NCBI GenBank assembly: GCA_902728285.1
Contig: CACVBU010000534.1
Location: 1,933,939 to 1,997,938 of the forward strand
Origin: Clytia hemisphaerica
Lineage: Eukaryota; Cnidaria; Hydrozoa; Leptothecata; Clytiidae
DNA: 64,000 nucleotides
Direction of reading: 5' to 3'
Made by a program: the position numbers and the translations under genes. This document shows positions 31,363-62,200 of the stretch, piece after piece; position 1 is the stretch's first letter; the number at the start of each line of letters is the position of its first letter. The notes beneath the pieces were generated by a model. It saw only the letters and a program-made list of their open reading frames with translations, searched no databases and was not told the DNA's origin.

Positions 31363-31739
31363 AGGCGAGACCAATTTAACTTGTTGTTCTACGGGCAGAT
31401 CGTTAGCAAAATATGGGTCGGTCGGTCGGTAAAATAAAAATAAATTTTTCATTTATCAGGGTACCGAAAATGTTTTCCAAAAAATATCTCGTTCAAAAAT
31501 TTACTTCTTTTAATTTTATCTTCGATGAAGATCATGATAAAATCTTAGTGAATGGAATGCTTGATTTTCTAAATTTTTCAATTTCTTGAATTAATTTTCA
31601 GCTTTATTCAAATTTGATTCTTACAAATAACTAGTGTGTAAAATATATTGTAGTGGAAATTCAATATGTTATGTTTTTGATTTTAGCAATAATAGGGTCG
31701 GTCGGGCCCGTAAAACAACAAATTAAATTGGTCTCGCCT
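31363..31739. mobile_element. MITE with AGGCGAGACC ends
   Basis: The left end AGGCGAGACCAATTTAACTT and the right end AAATTAAATTGGTCTCGCCT are reverse complements with few changes, and pairing extends through TGTTGTTCTACGGGC. GGTCGGTCGG runs lie near both inner ends. It directly abuts a MITE family A copy. Confidence 0.8.
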
Positions 31740-31740
31740 A

Positions 31741-31914
31741 AATAGACCTTTTCATAAATTACGTCACGAACATCACTTGCCTCGTATTCAAACAATTTCC
31801 ATAGTGATCATATCCCTTGAGACATTAAATGATTTTTTATGAATAGAAATTAGTTGTAATAAAATCCGCTGGGAGTTAATCACCATGGCAATGATTTCAA
31901 AACGAGACAAGTGA
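31741..31914. mobile_element. MITE family A copy, right end truncated
   Basis: It begins AATAGACCTTTTCATAAATT and follows the family through CGCTGGGAGTTAATCACC, but stops at AAAACGAGACAAGTG without the right terminal repeat. Confidence 0.85.
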
Positions 31915-32141
31915 AATTTTAGAAGCTGGCACGTAGCATTTTTTCTAACGTTGCTGTCGCTGGCGAACGTTCTGAACGTTCAGGGTTTGGAACGTTGAAA
32001 CAACGTCATGTACCAGCTGATCAACTACAATACATAAACGAAAATTAAATATTTTAAATTCTTAGATTTTAATAACATTCATCAACATTATTATTTACAA
32101 TACGTAATTAGTGGCAATTAATTTTGATAATTTGTTCTTTC

Positions 32142-35100
32142 TTAATAATCCAAATCGTCATTAAAATTTTCTGATTTAGTAATCAGTTGTGAGATGGCTT
32201 GTTTATGTTCGAGTCTTTGTTCCATTTTGATGAGTAAGTCAACTGCATCTGCTACTCGTTGCACAAGATAAACCTGGGAAAAAGAAAAATATCAACAAGT
32301 CAATTACGCCCCTGTATCAGCCCGACCGAATAACCGATCATCTGCTCTGGCATGGTTCTGTCAGCATTACGATCTGCTTTCAAAACTTATCATAGTCTAC
32401 TCAAAGAGTATCCAACAAAGCCCCCCGAACAACCCCAAGGTTATTTCGGTAATTTCATTTGGGTAATACCTACAAAAAACACCGTTCCAAGGTTATGAGT
32501 TTTTTTAAGACAAAACCAGAGATTCCATCAAATTTCTAAATTTATCTCCCATGAATCACAACTTGATTGATAACCCCTTCTCAGACCCGGTTGGACCGCC
32601 CTTTCTTTGGGCTTTTTTCTTTGATAGTGATTAGTCTTAGACTATAGCATACTCTACTATTAACAAACTCTTTTCCCTATTAAAAATGAGAATTACCTCG
32701 CTGTATCCGAGTCGATCCATATTATAAACATCCACGTATCCTTTTTTCAGCATATCTGAAAGGAAAAGTTGTAAAGAACGGTATCACATTTGTGATTAGA
32801 GGAGCACAACAGATTAAAAAGTAAGGAGCGTGTAGTCGTCATAGATTTATAAGGCCGAAGGGCTAGATGTAGATGTTGCAAGTGACTAAATGTGTGCCGT
32901 GGCTAGATAGGAAATCCTGCCTAGGTCACGTAACATTACAATAAAGTTCAGGGCTTGACCAATCAGAAGCTTCGCGGGTTTTCGAAAACAATAGCAGTAA
33001 TATTTTTTGCGATATTCACTTTATTTTTGCTTGCTAGCCCTCCTTCGGGCTTTACAAATCTGTGGTAGTCGTTCGGAATTCGTCCATTGACGATGTCTCT
33101 CACAATGATTTGCAGTAACCAACTGTTAAAGTCCGATAGTGGATTAGACGTGGTAGAAAAACGTCTAGTATAGGTTAGTATGAGATTAAAGAGTTCAAAT
33201 TTAACGGCGAAACTTTCGTCAATCTGTTTTTAGTTTACGATAGCCTCTTTCTTTCATTTTTGATGTTATATTTGGCTTATTAAAAAGCCGTACAAAAACT
33301 TTTCAGTAGGCATAGGCGCAAGCCTAGAAAGCGAGTTACTAAATTTCTTAAAAAACTGAACTAGTTAAATTGTAGAGGAGTAAAACCACTTGTGGTAAAA
33401 AAGATTTTCACCGAGAGGGAATTTCCCTTTGTTCAAAATAAAACAAAAGGTACCATTTAATAATACTGGTCTAATTGTTTGCAAACAGCTTATGCATAGT
33501 TTCGGCATATTTTGGTTACTTTTAAATGTTTTAACCCTATTTGCTGTTTCTGTTCGGAGGTGAAACTAATGAAATAATAGAGCTTTTGGCGTGAAATTTT
33601 CTGTGAACTCCTAACTTTTATTTAGCTTCAAATAAAAAAAATTTGATACCTAAAATTTTTCACACCTTGAGCATTATGACATTTCTGACAGTAAGGTGTC
33701 ACAAAAATTGACACTGTTCCAATACAAATTTATTTTTAATGTCAAATATATCATTTAAACCGTAATTTATTGAATATTTAGGATAAAATAAGCATTTTAA
33801 AAACTAAGGGAACTTTTTTGTAAAGCCTTTGTTAAAAGACGATAGCTATTTATAAGAACAAAGGCATTTTTTGGTTTTTGCTCACTTTGCGCATGACAAG
33901 TGACGTCATCAAAGGTTTGTCAAAAGTTACTTTATATGACAAGGATCTTGTGTGCCAAATTTCATACAAAAAGACCCACTAGATCAAAAGTTAAGGGGTA
34001 GTACAGGAACAGTCTCCCTATTTTTGAACTACCCCCCTCCTGGATGGGAAATGAAGCCACTTATTTCCCATCCAGAACACATGTGCGTGGTTTTTACACA
34101 AACGTCGGATTGAAACGTCGCTAGATTTCAAAAAATACAGTCATCAAAAACAAATGACCCGCGAGATACAGTCCGTCATCAAGATTACGGCGCATTCTAG
34201 GCGTGTTCTGGATGGGAAATAAGTGGTTTCACTTTTTCTTGCCTGGGAAAGGTTAGATTCACCGGGGGGATTCACAAGGGGGGATTTTCCGGGCACTTCG
34301 GGCTTTCCTCAATGGGCTCAACCTTTTTAAAAACTACGGACGTATAGGATCATCAAGTAAGAGAGTTCGAAACGTACCCTGGTCTTCTGCTCCCATGTGT
34401 AAACGGAGATTCTTTATGATGGTACGAAATCTCGGATCCTAAAAACAACAATTAAATACATTCAAAGTTAAGACGAAATCTCAAAATTGAGAATGCTATC
34501 AATTTTATATTTTATCATAAGCGTTTAGTTTAGAAAAATGTTTCAGATGAAATCGAAAGTAGTTTCTATTCATCCCTATATTTTATTCCCATGTGTATTA
34601 CACGTTTTTTTAAGAAACTAGTTTTACCAAGCAGCCTCAATGTTTCTTAAGAAATCGGCCTTTTGAGCCTTTAATGTTTTTTACATGCTTCTAAACTTTT
34701 TGACATAATCAGCCTTATGAACCCTTATGAAAGGCTGGATTGGAAGGTTCTTAAAAAAATCGAATTAAAAAATGTTATTTTCTCATTCTCGGCCTCAGCA
34801 TGTTTCTTAGATGTTTCTTAGTTTTTAGACATTCTGAGCCTCATGTTTCTTAAAAGTTTGTTTCTTAAAAAAACAAACGTGTATTTATTACCAGTGAGAA
34901 AGGATAAAAACCACACTCAAAGTTGAACTAAATTTGACAACAAACTAAAGTCTGTCCAGATATAATTGGCAGTGGAAACAAGAATGCCTGAAACTTTTGA
35001 TAGTGAAATATGATTATGGAAATTTTTTTTGCCTGTTTTAGAAAATCAAAAGCGCTATATTTGAATGTATTTTTGGTTGAAAAATTCGCGATTTTTAGCG

Positions 35101-38100
35101 GTTAAATTTGCGATTGTAAAAATTGAGCTTTTTTTCTACTTATGCTATAACGTTCATTTTTACACCAGTGGTAGTTCAACCTTAGGTTAAGAAGTTTGTA
35201 AAATTTCAAGGCAAACAGAAAAGTCCTTCGGAAGATATGGGACCCGAAATCCCCCTTGGTAGCACTTTTCTGTGAAATATCAAATCTCCAACTTATTACT
35301 AAAAACGGGGGTTATGTTATCTTTTTTGAACAGTGCAATTAAAACGAGTAACGAAGGAGAAAATAGTAATTTGCACGAGTCCGAAGGACGAGTGCAAATT
35401 ACAGTATTTTCTCCTTTGTTACGAGTGATTAATCGTTAATTGCACGACAAAACATACGATTCCGAGGTAATCGTCAGTAAATAGTTTTGAAAAAGAATCT
35501 TTTTCTAACTTTTATATTTTTGTAAACATTCGAAAACCTCCTTTTTTTCTTTTGTTTAAGAAGAAAACATTGCAGTGTAATTTTTCTTTGTTTTCAATTA
35601 AAAGAAGCTATTGTAACGTAAGATTTCTTAGTTCTTTTTTATATTGAAGAAAAAAAATGTCTTTGTTTTTTATTATATAGTAAAAAAAAGTCTCTGACAC
35701 AGGACTTGGGAGAGAAAAGAATAAGGGGACAAAAGTGTCCCCCCGCCGAAGAGTGCAAAAAGTGGTAATAGTGCAATTAACGATTAATCGCACTCCTCTA
35801 AACCAATCAGATTCGAGTAATTTTGCACGGCTGACGATTATTGGTATCATTGATTATTTCGAAACGAAGTAAATCACAGTATTTTTAATTGTTTTTATTG
35901 AAAAGATAAGCAAGAACTTATATTGCCTTTGTTATTTTTAAGTCATTAAAGAACTTTGCTAATTCCCAAAACACTAAACACAGTTTGGCTATGAGGTCAT
36001 TAAAGAGATCGTAAAATGTGCTATGATCGAAAAACTGTTTTATCATATCACTACCCCCGTTTTTAGTAATAAGTTGGAGATTTGATATTTCACAGAAAAG
36101 TGCTACCAAGGGGTATTTCGGGTCCCATATCTTCCGAAGGACTTTTCTGTTCGCCTTGAAATTTTACAAACTTCTTAACCTAAGGTTGAACTACCACTGG
36201 TGTAAAAATGAACGTTATAGCATAAGTAGAAAAAAAGCTCAATTTTTACAATCGCAAATTTAACCGCTAAAAATCGCGAATTTTTCAACCAAAAATACAT
36301 TCAAATATAGCGCTTTTGATTTTCTAAAACAGGCAAAAAAAATTTCCATAATCATATTTCACTATCAAAAGTTTCAGGCATTCTTGTTTCCACTGCCAAT
36401 TATATCTGGACAGACTTTAACTTACACATATTAAGTTTGGTAATTTAAGATGAACACCCGCTCGAAGGGCGGTTCCAATCCCGCTTGGGCATGTCAGTAA
36501 ATGACCATAATCTTTATGGATACTGTATTCTAAACCTGCATCTCCTAGCTTAGATTTGATTTCTTCTAAAGCTCTGGTAAAACTGAAAAAAGAAAAGGAA
36601 ATTAGAATACCTGAAGCAAAAATTTTGAAAACCAAAGGTTTTAAGTGGCTTAACTTACTTCTAGAATGTAGAGTTTTATCTCTGAGACCTTAGGATCTTG
36701 GAATCCAAAAGCTCAAGACTGGAATACACGCTTTTTTTTAAATAAGAATACACTTTATAAGAATGTCCATGATGAAAATGGCCAAAAAATTAAGAATATG
36801 GTAAGAATATCACCATCATGGAATTTAGCAACTGAACCTAAGAATGCGTGGAAATACTGAAATTGTCCTTCTCTTCCTATTTTTAAATTCTGATTAAAAG
36901 CGTTAAAATATCCAAACTAAACCCACTATACTTTGACGTTTATTGTGGCCTACCATGGTCGAGAAGAATGCATTGGGTTTTAGAAAGAACAACATTTTTT
37001 CACCTTATTAAAAACGACCTAGTCGCCCGACATTTTCCGGACTCGGACCTGGAAAAGTAAACACCTACCAATGACCCACGTTAAAAGTACTTTTGATCGG
37101 AAAGAGAATCTAAAAATCTTACAATTACTCGTATTATTCGAGTAAGGATCCCCTGAAATCACACCTAAGAAACTCATATTTGTCAACTGTACCACGATAA
37201 CAAAGTAAAGGATAAAACCTAACACTCACCTTTTAAATGCAGCAACAATGTCCATATCACGATCACGGTACATAATGCGCAAATGATCCTCACGGTTTGT
37301 CCACGCAAAGAGATCACATGATTGGCTATAAAACACGCCGCGTCCGCACGGCCAATCGCGTGTCGAGCCACTAGAGATAAGAGTTCTGCTTATAGGAGCA
37401 TCAGTTACGCTTTGTAGGATGTCTGGTAGTTGATAACGCTCTTCTGGCGAAAGATCGACTAAGTGGTGGTAGGAACCTTCAAAATTATCTATAAAGAAAC
37501 ATCATCAATGTGTCAAAGATTCCTTTCTAACCGACTATCCAAACAAATAATTCCAAATTATTTATTTTCTACAATTTTATCTTGACACTGAAAGCCCCGG
37601 AAAGCCTCGGTGGAACTGGGATTAAAATCTAACTGAAATTTCATTCTCCTTTTGTAAATCGAATCACATGTGCTTAGGATGATAATAACCCTTTTCAGAT
37701 CCCTCAAAAATTGCCATCCCAATTGCCACCGTGTTATGTATTGACACTATTGGTCAACTATAACAAGGGACAAAATCATGAACAAAACATGGATATTAAC
37801 CCCTTTTCGACTATAAATTCTGTATCCGTCTTTTACAAGTCAATCATAGGATGGCACCACAACAGAAATAGAAGACTCGAAGAAAATAACCAATCATTTA
37901 ACGTGCAAGGTATGTAAAAAAACAAACCTTCCAGAGATAACAGGACATCTTTCAATAGTTTCTCAGTATGTCTGCGTTCAGCTCTTCTGCAGGTCGGTGG
38001 AAAACGAAAGCCTTTTATGCAACGGCCCACCAAGAAATGAATGGATTTCACGTATCGTCTGTCAAAAACATTCGCTAAAAGAAATATATTGTACCTTTTG

Positions 38101-39348
38101 AACTCGTTTTTAGTTCCTTAGTTGGCTTTTCTATGGTTCTGATAACACTCACGAATGTATTGCCACATTAATAAAATCAAAAAATGTGCAAAGTTCTTAG
38201 TACGATATTGGGTCCCGTTACATTTCAAAACTTAATAGAGAAATGCCTTTGGTTTTAGAGGGTTTCAATTTTATCCAATCGAATGAGTTCCTTTAGTCAC
38301 GTAACGGAATAAGACCGTATTGTGTTGAACTTGCTCACGGCGTAAAGGTGGTTCGCAATTTGACCGAGTATCATTTGCTTCAACCAAATACACCGGAGAG
38401 AGATTTTTTTTAGCCTAAATGTTAATTCAAGGCCCAGCGCGATGTTGATTATACTTTAGGCTATATTAAGACACATACACAGTAAAATTTGCAAGAATAC
38501 AAAAAATTACAAACCTTTCAAATCACTGATATTCATTTCCTGGCCGATTATTTCATTACCACGTCCAAAGCCACGGTGCCGATCACTAATAACTGGATCA
38601 AAGACAACCGAAAATAAATCATAACATTCTTCGTCACCGGCAACTAAGCCACAACTAACTTTTTCTGAACAATCAATACCAGTTTGGATGCAGGTGTCAA
38701 AATCACAACCAGATGATGTTCTTAAGTTGAAGAGATCTTCGTAAACTTGTTGTGTCAGGTAACGAGCCATGATTGTACTGAAATAAATAGATAAAATAAA
38801 ATGAAAAAGGAATGAGCAAAAAGAGATCTTTAAGTAGATAAATTTTAACAAGTTTCTCGAGTTTTTCAAATACGTAGAAGAAAAAACTCTTTTTCGAGAA
38901 AAAACTTTGATCGATTCTTTGAGAGATCAAGGTCTCGAACCTTCGCCCGGATTAACCATTCGAAATTCTGATGAATAGTCGATGACGAGTCTAAAAATTG
39001 CAATAAATTACCCCTATAAGCCTACCAATAAACAGCATAGAAATATCTCCAAACAAAAGCTTACCGGTTTCCTTCTAATTTGGGATATCCTTTCTCAGCT
39101 GGATAAATCAGATATTCTGAGGTGGTCATTGTATGTGCACTGGTGAAAGGTGTTCCAACCAACATTGTTATGTCACTGAAGGTGGTGACTTGATTGTTGA
39201 AATTACTTATAGCATCCATCTCATCTTTATCGTCCATTACGGCTTTTTGGGAGAAGAGGCCAGTGATCTTACTGACGCAGACTGTTAATATACAACCTGC
39301 CGCTAGACCACCTGAAGCCCAAACCCAGTTAGGGTCCAACTTGCTCAT
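32142..39348 (-). CDS. Phosphagen (creatine) kinase homologue, probably a pseudokinase
   Basis: Eight exons on the minus strand: 39065-39348, 38515-38777, 37928-38074, 37230-37488, 36426-36582, 34378-34438, 32697-32755, 32142-32273. All phases agree and give 453 residues. Residues 8-32 are a hydrophobic segment near the N-terminus (WVWASGGLAAGCILTVCVS). The kinase region starts near residue 88 (YPKLEGN) and keeps VAGDEECYDLF, RGFGRGNE, RDWPCGRGVF, TNREDHLRI, LLTCPSGIGTALRAGVHLKL and NMDRLGYSE. Equivalents of CK E232, R236, C283 and R292 are E298, R302, C349 and R358. CK R130 and R132 are H195 and L197, R320 is G386, E231 is R297, and the GTGGVDTAA loop is absent. ATP binding and phosphoryl transfer are therefore doubtful. 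An upstream in-frame stop and no earlier ATG fix the start at 39348 unless a 5' exon exists. Which phosphagen it derives from cannot be decided here. Confidence 0.88.
32840..33064. mobile_element. hAT-like MITE with 8-bp target duplication
   Basis: The ends CATAGATTTATAAGGCCGAA and GGGCTTTACAAATCTGTG are imperfect inverted repeats. An exact 8-bp direct repeat GTAGTCGT flanks the element (32832-32839 and 33065-33072). CA...TG-type ends with an 8-bp duplication are typical of the hAT superfamily. It lies in the intron between exons 6 and 7 of the kinase homologue. Confidence 0.82.
34040..34235. repeat. Inverted repeat CCACTTATTTCCCATCCAGAACA
   Basis: AGCCACTTATTTCCCATCCA followed by GAACAC (about 34053-34081) is repeated in reverse at about 34202-34230 (TGTTCTGGATGGGAAATAAG). 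This is a short foldback in the same intron. Ends and duplication were not resolved. Confidence 0.7.
34599..34889. repeat. ACACGT-ended element with TTTCTTAAGAAA units
   Basis: It starts ACACGTTTTTTTAAGAAACT and ends TTTCTTAAAAAAACAAACGTGT. Inside, GTTTCTTA units and TGAGCCT recur. It resembles the AAGAAC-array elements in end sequence and layout. It lies in the intron between exons 5 and 6 of the kinase homologue. Confidence 0.5.
34948..36417. mobile_element. Foldback element with arms of about 350 bp, TA duplication
   Basis: The left end AAGTCTGTCCAGATATAATT pairs exactly with the right end, and the arms match for about 350 bp through GGCAGTGGAAACAAGAATGC and GATTTTTAGCGGTTAAATTTG. TA lies on each side (34946-34947 and 36418-36419). 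The middle has its own inverted repeats (TGCAATTAA, CACGAGTCCGAAGGACGAGTG). The right end stops next to the splice donor of exon 5 of the kinase homologue. Confidence 0.88.
36728..36846. repeat. Truncated copy of the 24731-25057 element
   Basis: ACACGCTTTTTTTTAAATAAGAATACA, then ATGGCCAAAAAATTAAGAAT and TCATGGAATTTAGCAACTGA, match the left part of the element in the Gln-rich gene intron. The right part is missing. Confidence 0.75.
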
Positions 39349-39419
39349 GACTGCTGTTGTTGTGAGAACATTTGATGCTTGACCAGAATATTCAACCAGA
39401 GATGATGGTACCAAAGAAT

Positions 39420-40384
39420 TTTATGAAATGTATAGTTTACGATTGTGTAAATTATAGAGAAATATTTAAAAATATTTGACGTCAATTTATAATGAATTCG
39501 TGAACTCGACGTCAAAAAGTACAATTCGAGATAATCCTTTTCACAATGTCACCCTCAAATTTCAAATGAAAATAAGTCTCAAGTTTTTCAAATTTGCTAA
39601 ATCAATAAGGCAGGCGAAGAAAGAAATTTGAAATTTTAATAAGTTTAATTTGGAGTGGAAATTATTTCATCAAATTATATTTACACTTTTTGGTTATAAT
39701 CGTTACAACAAAACAAAAATTAGTCTTTAAGTGATACTTCATATCAAAATTTCCTTTAAAAAGCTTTACAACATTGCTAATAATAATACTATATAATTCA
39801 TCAAATCAAAAAAATATGATATAACGCGTGAAAGATGTTCCAATAAACGTATTTGTGTGAGAACTAAAATGCAGGGAACGGGGGGACCCTTTGGAAGGTC
39901 ACTGCAGACAAAGTCCGATATGGGTTCAATTTAGTTAGGATGTGTATTATAGAGTAACATAGCGATAATATGGTGTGCATTATAGAGGGTAATACGTATA
40001 TCATAATAATTTAATTGGTCATCATTCAATAAAAATCTTCGAATATAAATTTAAACTAAACCATGCTAAAATCTAAAGCACAGAACAGAACGAATAGAAC
40101 AATATGCTTGATGTCCAAATATGCTAAACCACAAGAAGTATGGAACACTATTAGCATTCATCATGCACAAAACTTCGTGTGTTGTTAAAAATTTGTGTTA
40201 TCTGAAATATCCCCCAAAAAGCAAAAAACATCCAAAGTTTAATTTGGACAGAAATTCAGGAGAAAGAACTGATATTTTGCGTAGAACCACGCGGTAAAAC
40301 CTCTGACAAACAGGAAAAGTGTGTACATATACCGTCATTGCTCTTATTGCATCGCATCAATCGAGAGAAAAAACTTGAGATTCT
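39420..40384. other. Intergenic spacer between the two minus-strand genes
   Basis: This holds the 3' flank of the ACSL gene and the promoter side of the kinase homologue. It is AT-rich. No exon, RNA gene or closed repeat is seen. Confidence 0.45.
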
Positions 40385-58756
<18,372 letters not shown>

Positions 58757-59290
58757 GACAATGTTAATGGTGAAAAGAGTAAAGACACTGATGAACTTGA
58801 ATCCAAACCAAGAACCTCCTACAAAATCCTCATTTTTGTTATTTCTGACGCGTGCCGGTCAACCAAAGCCTCCAAAATCGTTCAAAGTTCAAAGGTGCGT
58901 GGTTAGGCACACTAAATTTTGTTTTCAAGTGAACAAATTGACTTCGTACCTTGTTAGTAATTTTCACGCGAGGCCACGATCGTAAGATTTAAACGAAATC
59001 GGGGCTTCGCGGACTTGTGAGTGCGAGATTAGCAATTTTCAAAAAAAGAAACAAAACTCTCTCATTCTTTTCCAGTAATTTTACAAATTTAATAACTTTT
59101 CTCCCAAATTTCGGAATCCTTTTAGCCCTTTACAGAAAAAGAGGTGTAAAAAGTTTGTGCCACAAAAATTTAATGCCGAAAATGCTTGTCGCACACCGGC
59201 GTTATCGGAACTACGGAATGGCCCGATTCTAAACCGGACAGCACCATGCACATGCACACGGCCATTTTTCTCCTCCTCCAAAATGCCAAG
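58757..59290. promoter_or_regulatory. Shared 5' region between ACSL and a plus-strand gene
   Basis: The ACSL start codon (minus, 58756) and a candidate plus-strand start codon (59291) face away from each other across about 530 bp. No TATA box stands out. A bidirectional promoter is inferred from position only and depends on both starts being right. Confidence 0.3.
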
Positions 59291-62200
59291 ATGTCGCAAG
59301 AGGCAAATAACCTTTGCCCAGAAACTCTGAAACAGATCACACAAGTATTGAACATTAAACGTATTTCCAATGATTGTATAAAGGTATAATATTTCATTGA
59401 TCTTTGACCATTACTCCCTTTACTTTTATACGCTCTGGCGTTACGGATAAGTTATTTATTTATTGATTTATTTATTTATTTATTTGTTGACATCGGCTTG
59501 CTGGATTCGTTTTTTTGGTTCCTATGCTGCCATGTGCTTTTTACATGATTTTTTTTTATGATTTACATTTAGGTATATCTTTAACTTGATTACAGGCTGG
59601 CCCATGCCTTTATTTCCAATGTGAAAGGGTCAAAGGTAAAAAGGAGGAGCTTCATAAAACACCCTAAGGAAGTTATTTCTATTCCTTTTTTTGCAGAAAT
59701 GTTTTGATTTTTCTGCCCGGGGGGGGGGGTACACTTACAGTCAGGGAAATCCCTCAATTGCGGTAGTAATTTCTTACTGCAATTGCGGTATAAACGTCAC
59801 TTTTAAATTTTTCATATACCGCAATTGCAGTATATTCAAGAAACAGAATTCAAGATTCAAGGAGAAAACAGGCAATTTTTGTACATAATTGATCATATCT
59901 TTTTAACGCACAGACAAAATATTTTTTCCGTAGATCAGATTCTTTTAATAAAGAAAAGCTATCTTCTCGTACGATTTTTTACAGTCGATGTTTGTTTATC
60001 TTTGTCGACCAGCACTATATGTAGCTGTTATAAGCCTTTGTAGGCTAATCACGAATGAAAACTACCGCAATTGCATTATACCGCAATTGAGGGATTTCCC
60101 TGACTGACTTAGGCAAATGGAGGGTACGGTATGTGATTGTGTGACGGTTTGGATTTCCAAAGTCCTGCAGAAGGGTTATAAAAATCAAAAAATCAAATTT
60201 CAGTCCCACTAAGGGTAGGAAAAATGGGAAAATTTAAACTTTTTACCCCCCAGAGCCAGAAAGATCGAAATTTAGTCAAAATTGGTCAAATTTGTCCCGG
60301 TAGGGTAAGGGTTGTAAATTTCACAAAATTTTCCTTCGTTTTCTCCTTTTTAGTCCTGGTAAGGGTCCGAGGGTTGAAAGTTGGGTGGCACCCTCGTCAG
60401 CTCGCAACCCTAGTACCCCCCCCCGGGTTTTTCTGCCTCCTCCTATACTTCTACTTCAGTATACTTCAGTTTGATTTGATGATATTCATCTGTCCAGCTC
60501 GTTGAGCCCAACACGTATTATTTGATCGACAAGAGCATTTGATTCAGCCAATCTTGTTTGTCGCGACGTAGTGTGAGGTTCGTCGGGTATAGAGCACAGA
60601 TATTTATCGAGTCGTTTCTTGAAGGAATCTTTTGAACAGCCAGTGATATTTCGTATGTCAGAGGGAATACTGTTGAAGAGTTTTGGACCCTGTACAGCTA
60701 AGCTCTCGCAAATAAATTTGCGAAAGCTACTTCGTTCGATTGTTCGTAGTTTGCATTTTCGACCATGACGGCTTGTAGTTGAAGACGAGACACCACCTTT
60801 TACAGTGCCATCTCTCAGTGTGGCTGAAATTTGGTACTATACCCTCTAGTATCGACCAAATATAAATAATTCTGTATCTCTCTCTCCTCCTTTGTAGAGA
60901 ATACATTTTCAACATTTTCAATTGTTCCCAATAATCGAAAGCGCTAAGTAAGGCCTTTGATTTTATTGAAGAAGTTCTTTTGTACTGATTCAATCTGTTC
61001 AATTTGGTGGATGCTGTTTGGTGACCAAAGCTGAGAACAGTAGTCGAGGTGAGGGAGAACTAAGGATTTCCACAACGTTATCATAACATCACTGCTTCTG
61101 TTGTTGAATGTTCTCAAAATCCAACTAGAAATGTCCTTAGCTTTTGCTATCATTTTATTGATGTGATCAGTGAATGAGCAGTCACTACTCATCCACACTC
61201 CAAGATCTTTGACAGAGTTTTTGTTTTCAATTATAGTTTTGTTATTAGTGAAATAGGTTGATAAACTTTTTGATTCAGTATCTTTACCGTATTTCAAGTG
61301 TTCGAATTTACAACTATTTAGTTTCATGTTATTGTTCTCAGTCCAATCATAAACTATGTTGAGATCATGTTGCAACTTGAACGTGTCAATTATTCCTTGG
61401 ATTTCTTTAAGCATTCTAGTATCGTCAGCAAAGCTTGCAAGGATTGAATACCTGATATTATCATCAATATCAGAAATCATCAGAAGAAACAAAATTGGCC
61501 CAAGTACTGTTCCTTGAGGTACTCCTGATATGACAGGGGCACTTTCGGATTTGAAACCATTTACAACAACAGATTGTTTTCTGCCTTTCAAAAACGATTC
61601 AATCCATCGCAATAGCTTTCCTTTGATCCCGAGCTGTGACAATTTGTGTAACAAAATTGCATGATCAACTTTGTCGAATGCCTTACTGAAGTCCAAATAA
61701 ATTGTGTCGACATTAATACCTCTCTCAAGGTATGATAGTATTGTATCATAATGTTCAAGGAGTTGACTCAAACAAGATCTACCTTGTCGAAAGCCATGTT
61801 GGGAGTCATTAAAAATGTTATTCTCTTCTAGATAATTAACAATGTTTTTTCGCACAAGTTTTTTCCTGTGCCATAAACCAACTTTTTTCTTGGTGGTTCA
61901 GAAAGGCAGGTTTAATAAGGAGTTAATAAGAATGTAAGGGGTCGTTGACAAACGACTTTCCTTTTTTTTAACGGCCTGAGGCCGTTAAGGTTCAGACCCC
62001 CTCCCCCTACGTCTTAGCGGCCAAAATCATTCTTCAAAAGTAAATACTTTCACTGGTCCATGGCTGCCATGTTCTTTTGATTCGTAATCCTCAAAGTTCT
62101 TCTTTTCGCACGGAATAAACATGTGGTTTTGAGCTGTGACCTTTCAATTTTGAAACTCCAACCCCCGCAGCAAGTCAGGGCGGGATGGGTGGAGCAAGGA

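Noticed and set aside
39349..39414. Longer N-terminus (VPSSLVEYSGQ) for the kinase homologue
   Set aside because: The upstream codon is TTG and an in-frame TAA lies just before it, so the first usable ATG is at 39348 unless a spliced 5' exon exists.
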